Both the position numbers and the translations under genes were made by a program. DNA of 64,000 bases from Sphingomonas chungangi (lineage in GTDB: Bacteria > Pseudomonadota > Alphaproteobacteria > Sphingomonadales > Sphingomonadaceae): NCBI RefSeq assembly GCF_013778325.1, contig NZ_JACEIB010000003.1:496001-560000 (forward strand), written 5' to 3'. The notes beneath the pieces were generated by a model, which was given only the letters and a program-made list of their open reading frames with translations, did no database searches and had not been told where the DNA came from. Of the stretch, positions 61,358-64,000 are shown piece by piece. The number at the start of each line of letters is the position of its first letter. Position 1 is the first letter of the stretch.

Positions 61358-62112
61358 GCGTTGCGCGCCATCAGGCCGCCGTCCACCGGGATCACCGCGC
61401 CCGTCAGGAAGGAGGCGGCGGGCAGCGCGATGCTTAGGACCATGTGGGCGATCTCCTCCGGACAGCCATAGCGGCGCAACGCGGTGCGCCGCGCGGAGTA
61501 GGCGACCTTTTGCTCGTCGGGGATGGCGGCGGTCATGCCGGTCAGGATCGGGCCGGGGCAGATGCAGTTGACGGTGATGCCCTCTTTGCCGAGCTCGACG
61601 GCCAGCGAGCGTGTCAGGCCGACGACGCCCGCCTTGGCCGCTGAATAGGCGCTCAGGCCCGCCGTCGCGCCCAGTGCCTCGGTTGAGGCGATATTGACGA
61701 TGCGCGGATATTCCGACCGGCGCAGATCGGGCAGCGCGTTGCGGATCAGGCGCTGCTGAGCGGTGAGCAGGACCGCGACATGGCGATCCCATTGCGCGTC
61801 GTAATCCTCGGCGTCGATCGGGATCATCGCCGAGATGCCGGCATTGTTGACCAGCACGTCGATACCGCCGAGCGTCGTTGCCGCTCGCGCCGTGGCATCG
61901 CGGACGCTCGCGGCATCGCTGACGTCGGCCTGGATCGTAAGGATTTGGCCTGCTTCGCCCGCAAGAGAACGAAGGCCGGCCGCGTCGAGATCGAGCGCCG
62001 CTATGGCGGCCCCTTCCTGTGCGAAGAGCAGGGCGGTCGCGCGGCCAATCCCGCTCGCGGCGCCGGTGACGATCACGCGCGCCCCGGCGATCGATCGCGG
62101 CCCGCCCTCCAT
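61354..62112 (-). CDS. SDR family oxidoreductase
   Basis: A 252-residue classical SDR: TGAASGIG, LDLDAAG (Asp after beta-2, NAD preference), NNAGISAM, Ser in NIASTEA and the catalytic YSAAK. The start ATG 62112 is preceded by GGAGAGAGGC; an earlier in-frame reading enters the promoter gap. It is the first gene of the five-gene minus operon and is divergent from Rieske-3. It may form the beta-keto or hydroxy group needed by the aldolase pair downstream. Confidence 0.88.
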   Translation of the reverse strand: MEGGPRSIAGARVIVTGAASGIGRATALLFAQEGAAIAALDLDAAGLRSLAGEAGQILTIQADVSDAASVRDATARAATTLGGIDVLVNNAGISAMIPIDAEDYDAQWDRHVAVLLTAQQRLIRNALPDLRRSEYPRIVNIASTEALGATAGLSAYSAAKAGVVGLTRSLAVELGKEGITVNCICPGPILTGMTAAIPDEQKVAYSARRTALRRYGCPEEIAHMVLSIALPAASFLTGAVIPVDGGLMARNA

Positions 62113-62151
62113 GCCTCTCTCCGCTCCTGCTTGACGCCACCATAGCGAGGC

Positions 62152-62166
62152 TTGATAATCAATCAA
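62152..62166. promoter_or_regulatory. AT-rich palindrome A15, class A-like
   Basis: TTGATAATCAATCAA lies between the divergent SDR (62112) and Rieske-3 (62199) genes. It has TTGAT/ATCAA arms but fits the class A consensus only loosely. Confidence 0.3.
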
Positions 62167-62198
62167 ATAAGTAAATGAACAAGTGCAGGAGGCGGGCC

Positions 62199-63383
62199 AT
62201 GGCAACAGTCGCCGACGAACCGAAGGAAGCGGCCGAGCGCTTCGTGCCGCTGCCGCGCCGGCTGACCGACAGCCAGCTCGACTCGATCCGAGCGCTCCCC
62301 GCGCACGATCGCGCCCCGACGCCGACCACCGAGGCGAGCCGACCGGCCGAAGTCTACACCGATCCGACGCGGTTCGCGGCGGAGATGGCGCACATCTTCC
62401 GCAAAGTCGCGGTCCCCATCACGCCATCCTGCCGCCTGCCCGAGCCCGGCACCTTATTCGCCGATGACAGCTTCGGCGTGCCGGTGCTGCTGACCCGCGA
62501 CCGCGCCGGCAAGGTGCGCGCCTTCTACAACATCTGCCTGCATCGCGGATCGAAGGTGGTGGACGGCTGCGATCCGGTGAAGGCGGGGCGGGTGAGCTGC
62601 CCCTATCACGCCTGGACCTACGGCCTCGACGGCCAGCTCGTCGGCATCCCCCGCGCCGAGACTTTCCCCAGCGCCGACAAGGCCGCGCTCGGCTTGATGC
62701 CGATGCCGGTGCATGAAACGGCGGGCTATATCTGGGTGGGACTGGAGAAGGGCAGGGAAGCGCCCCTGCCGCCTGGCACCGACCGCCTCGATGCCGATCT
62801 GTGCGCGCTCGGCCTGCGGGAGATGCATGTCTACGGCCAGCGCCACTACGATCTCGCGTCGAACTGGAAGCTGGTGGTCGAGCCGTTCCTAGAGGCCTAT
62901 CACGTTCAGCGGCTGCACGCGAAGACGGTTGCCGGCCTGAACGCCGACGTGAATCCGGTGATGGTGTGGCTCGGCGAGCATCTCCGTCAGACGGCGGGCA
63001 AGATCCAGTTCGTGCCGGGTGAGGAAGAACTCAATTCGGATCGCCTCCACCGGACGATCACGCACTCCTACTTTGTCTTCCCCAACACGATCATCGTAAC
63101 CAGCCCCTATTTCATCAGCTCGATGATCCTGATGCCGCGTGCGGTCGACCGGACGATCGTGCAATATACGATGCTGATGCCGCAGCCGATCCGGAGCGAG
63201 CGCGGCGAAGACCTGTTCCGCCGTTCCTATGCCTTCCAGGACGAGATATTCAGCGAGGATTTCGGCGCCGGCGTGATGCAGCAGCAGGCGCTCTCCTGCG
63301 GAGCGCTGGAGACTGTGCGCTACGGCGGCATGGAGGCGCCGATCGGGCCGTTCCACGATCTTGTCGAACGCTATCTGCCCTAG
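62199..63383 (+). CDS. Rieske non-heme iron oxygenase, alpha subunit (Rieske-3)
   Basis: A 394-residue Rieske oxygenase: cluster ligands Cys113-x-His115 and Cys134-x2-His137; mononuclear iron residues His235 and His240 in LEAYHVQRLH. It is the same length as Rieske-2 and shares PAHDRAPTPTTEASRPAEVYTDPTRF with its HDHSEIRAIEASRPA. I chose ATG 62199 with AGGAGGCGGGCC upstream; an ATG 24 nt earlier lacks a site. No beta subunit, ferredoxin or reductase is adjacent. Its stop overlaps the convergent kinase stop by 4 bp. Confidence 0.93.
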   Translation: MATVADEPKEAAERFVPLPRRLTDSQLDSIRALPAHDRAPTPTTEASRPAEVYTDPTRFAAEMAHIFRKVAVPITPSCRLPEPGTLFADDSFGVPVLLTRDRAGKVRAFYNICLHRGSKVVDGCDPVKAGRVSCPYHAWTYGLDGQLVGIPRAETFPSADKAALGLMPMPVHETAGYIWVGLEKGREAPLPPGTDRLDADLCALGLREMHVYGQRHYDLASNWKLVVEPFLEAYHVQRLHAKTVAGLNADVNPVMVWLGEHLRQTAGKIQFVPGEEELNSDRLHRTITHSYFVFPNTIIVTSPYFISSMILMPRAVDRTIVQYTMLMPQPIRSERGEDLFRRSYAFQDEIFSEDFGAGVMQQQALSCGALETVRYGGMEAPIGPFHDLVERYLP

Positions 63384-64000
63384 CCGATCCAACCCAAGGC
63401 GCGTTCGAACAGGCGGATGGCGCTGGCGTGGAGATGGTCTCCGGTTTCGCGTTCGGCAAGGCCAGCGCAGGCACGGGCGTGCGACCCCTCGAGGATGATC
63501 CCGAGCTTGTAGCAGGCCAGCACCGCGTACCAGCGCGCATGATCGACGGAGCGCGAGGAGCGCGTGGCATAATGATCGATCAGTTCACCGGTCTTGGGGA
63601 AGCCGACCCAGGGCGCTACGGGCACGATCGGCAGGCCGCCGTCATCCCCCGCCCAGGTGGCCAGCAGCCAGCCGAGATCGAGCAGGGGGTCGCCGATCGT
63701 GCTGAGCTCCCAGTCAATCGCCGCCGCCAGATCGGGACTGTCGGGGCGGAAGAGCACGTTGCTCAGATGATAGTCGCCATGGAGGATGCCGGCCGCGGTG
63801 GCCGGCGGGCGGCGCTCCTCCAACCAATGCGCGATGTCGCCACGCCCCGGCAGCGCGTCGGGCCCGGCCCAGCCGTCGAGGCCGGCATAGCTTCCGAGCT
63901 GGCGCGTCCAGCGCGGCACCTGCCGCTCCAGGAAACCTTCCGCTTTGCCGAAGCCGGCGAGGCCCACCGCGTCAGGATCGAGTGTGCCGAGCGTCGCGAT
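63380..64000 (-). CDS. APH-family phosphotransferase (partial, C-terminal part)
   Basis: The last about 206 residues of an APH-family kinase; the N-terminus lies right of the window. The catalytic loop LHGDYHLSN and metal motif AIDWELSTIGDPLLDLGW are intact and match the ACAD10/11 and LvaA-type branch. The C-terminal helices include HYATRSSRSVDHARWYAVLACYKLGIILEG, standard for the group. It is the fifth kinase of the cluster and is convergent with Rieske-3. An in-frame ATG near 63967 is internal, not a start, since the frame stays open to the edge with kinase-like sequence. Confidence 0.9.
   Translation of the reverse strand: MATLGTLDPDAVGLAGFGKAEGFLERQVPRWTRQLGSYAGLDGWAGPDALPGRGDIAHWLEERRPPATAAGILHGDYHLSNVLFRPDSPDLAAAIDWELSTIGDPLLDLGWLLATWAGDDGGLPIVPVAPWVGFPKTGELIDHYATRSSRSVDHARWYAVLACYKLGIILEGSHARACAGLAERETGDHLHASAIRLFERALGWIG

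Noticed and set aside
7699-62166. Recurrent AT-rich palindromes as CRISPR or mobile-element ends
   Set aside because: They are single, widely spaced, lie only in promoter gaps and have no spacers, target duplications or transposase nearby.
1-64000. Steroid ring degradation (Kst/Hsa/Tes) cluster
   Set aside because: No 3-ketosteroid dehydrogenase, extradiol dioxygenase or meta-cleavage hydrolase could be identified in the window.

Overview
The window reads as chromosome or megaplasmid DNA from a sphingomonad (Alphaproteobacteria, Sphingomonadales). It is GC-rich. It has two long TonB-dependent receptors with the IIVTA plug start common in that group, many tightly packed catabolic operons, and a REP-like palindrome resembling ones I associate with Sphingomonas genomes. 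Genus is not determinable by eye. No transposase, integrase, tRNA, rRNA or CRISPR array was seen.

Almost every gene belongs to a very large catabolic cluster for CoA-activated, hydrophobic, probably alicyclic or terpenoid/steroid-like acids. It holds two TonB receptors (12269-14707, 32602-34806), three acyl-CoA synthetases and a tandem CoA-transferase. For beta-oxidation it has four acyl-CoA dehydrogenases, an enoyl-CoA isomerase/hydratase, a thiolase-like/crotonase fusion, several SDRs and two thiolase-like/DUF35 pairs of the steroid aldolase type. Oxidation is covered by a CYP101-like P450, a putidaredoxin-like ferredoxin, three Rieske oxygenases, an LLM flavoenzyme, a PQQ dehydrogenase, two GMC oxidoreductases and three aldehyde dehydrogenases. 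Five kinase-like (APH/EcK) proteins are also present. No steroid ring-opening genes (KstD, extradiol dioxygenase) are in the window, so the substrate stays open.

Layout: 1-5118 (minus) SDR, kinase, CrtC-like, LLM, hydrolase, SDR. 5257-12174 (plus) PQQ dehydrogenase, ABM, crotonase, acyl-CoA dehydrogenase, amidohydrolase, P450, ending at a strong terminator shared with the convergent TonB receptor. 15011-20949 (minus) GFA protein, CoA-transferase, hydrolase, SDR, CoA ligase. 21070-28817: ALDH, TetR-1, CoA ligase and GST, Rieske-1 and lipocalin-like, GMC-1. 28956-35882 (plus): DUF35/thiolase-like pair, amidohydrolase, TonB receptor, AKR. 35887-41550: acyl-CoA dehydrogenase, CoA ligase, two divergent ALDHs. 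41554-47189: TetR-2, two SDRs, quinone reductase, ferredoxin, AhpD-like protein, kinase. 47193-51904 (minus): GMC-2, kinase, DUF6285, acyl-CoA dehydrogenase, STAS-like. 51994-57726: SDR, then the fusion, acyl-CoA dehydrogenase and Rieske-2. 57834-62112 (minus): SDR, DUF35, thiolase-like, kinase, CrtC-like. 62199-63383 Rieske-3, then a partial kinase.

The most notable signal is regulatory. Nearly every promoter-bearing gap contains one of two short palindromes: class A, approximately TTAATC-N4-GATTRA (15 sites of varying quality), and class B, YCTA-N7-TAGR (8 sites). Two TetR genes lie beside one class B and one class A site. This suggests a single regulon of about 60 genes controlled by two repressors, probably responding to acyl-CoA intermediates (inference). 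Other notable items are a thiolase-like/crotonase fusion, a kinase-DUF6285-acyl-CoA dehydrogenase module matching the levulinate LvaABC order, and duplicated kinase/CrtC-like pairs.
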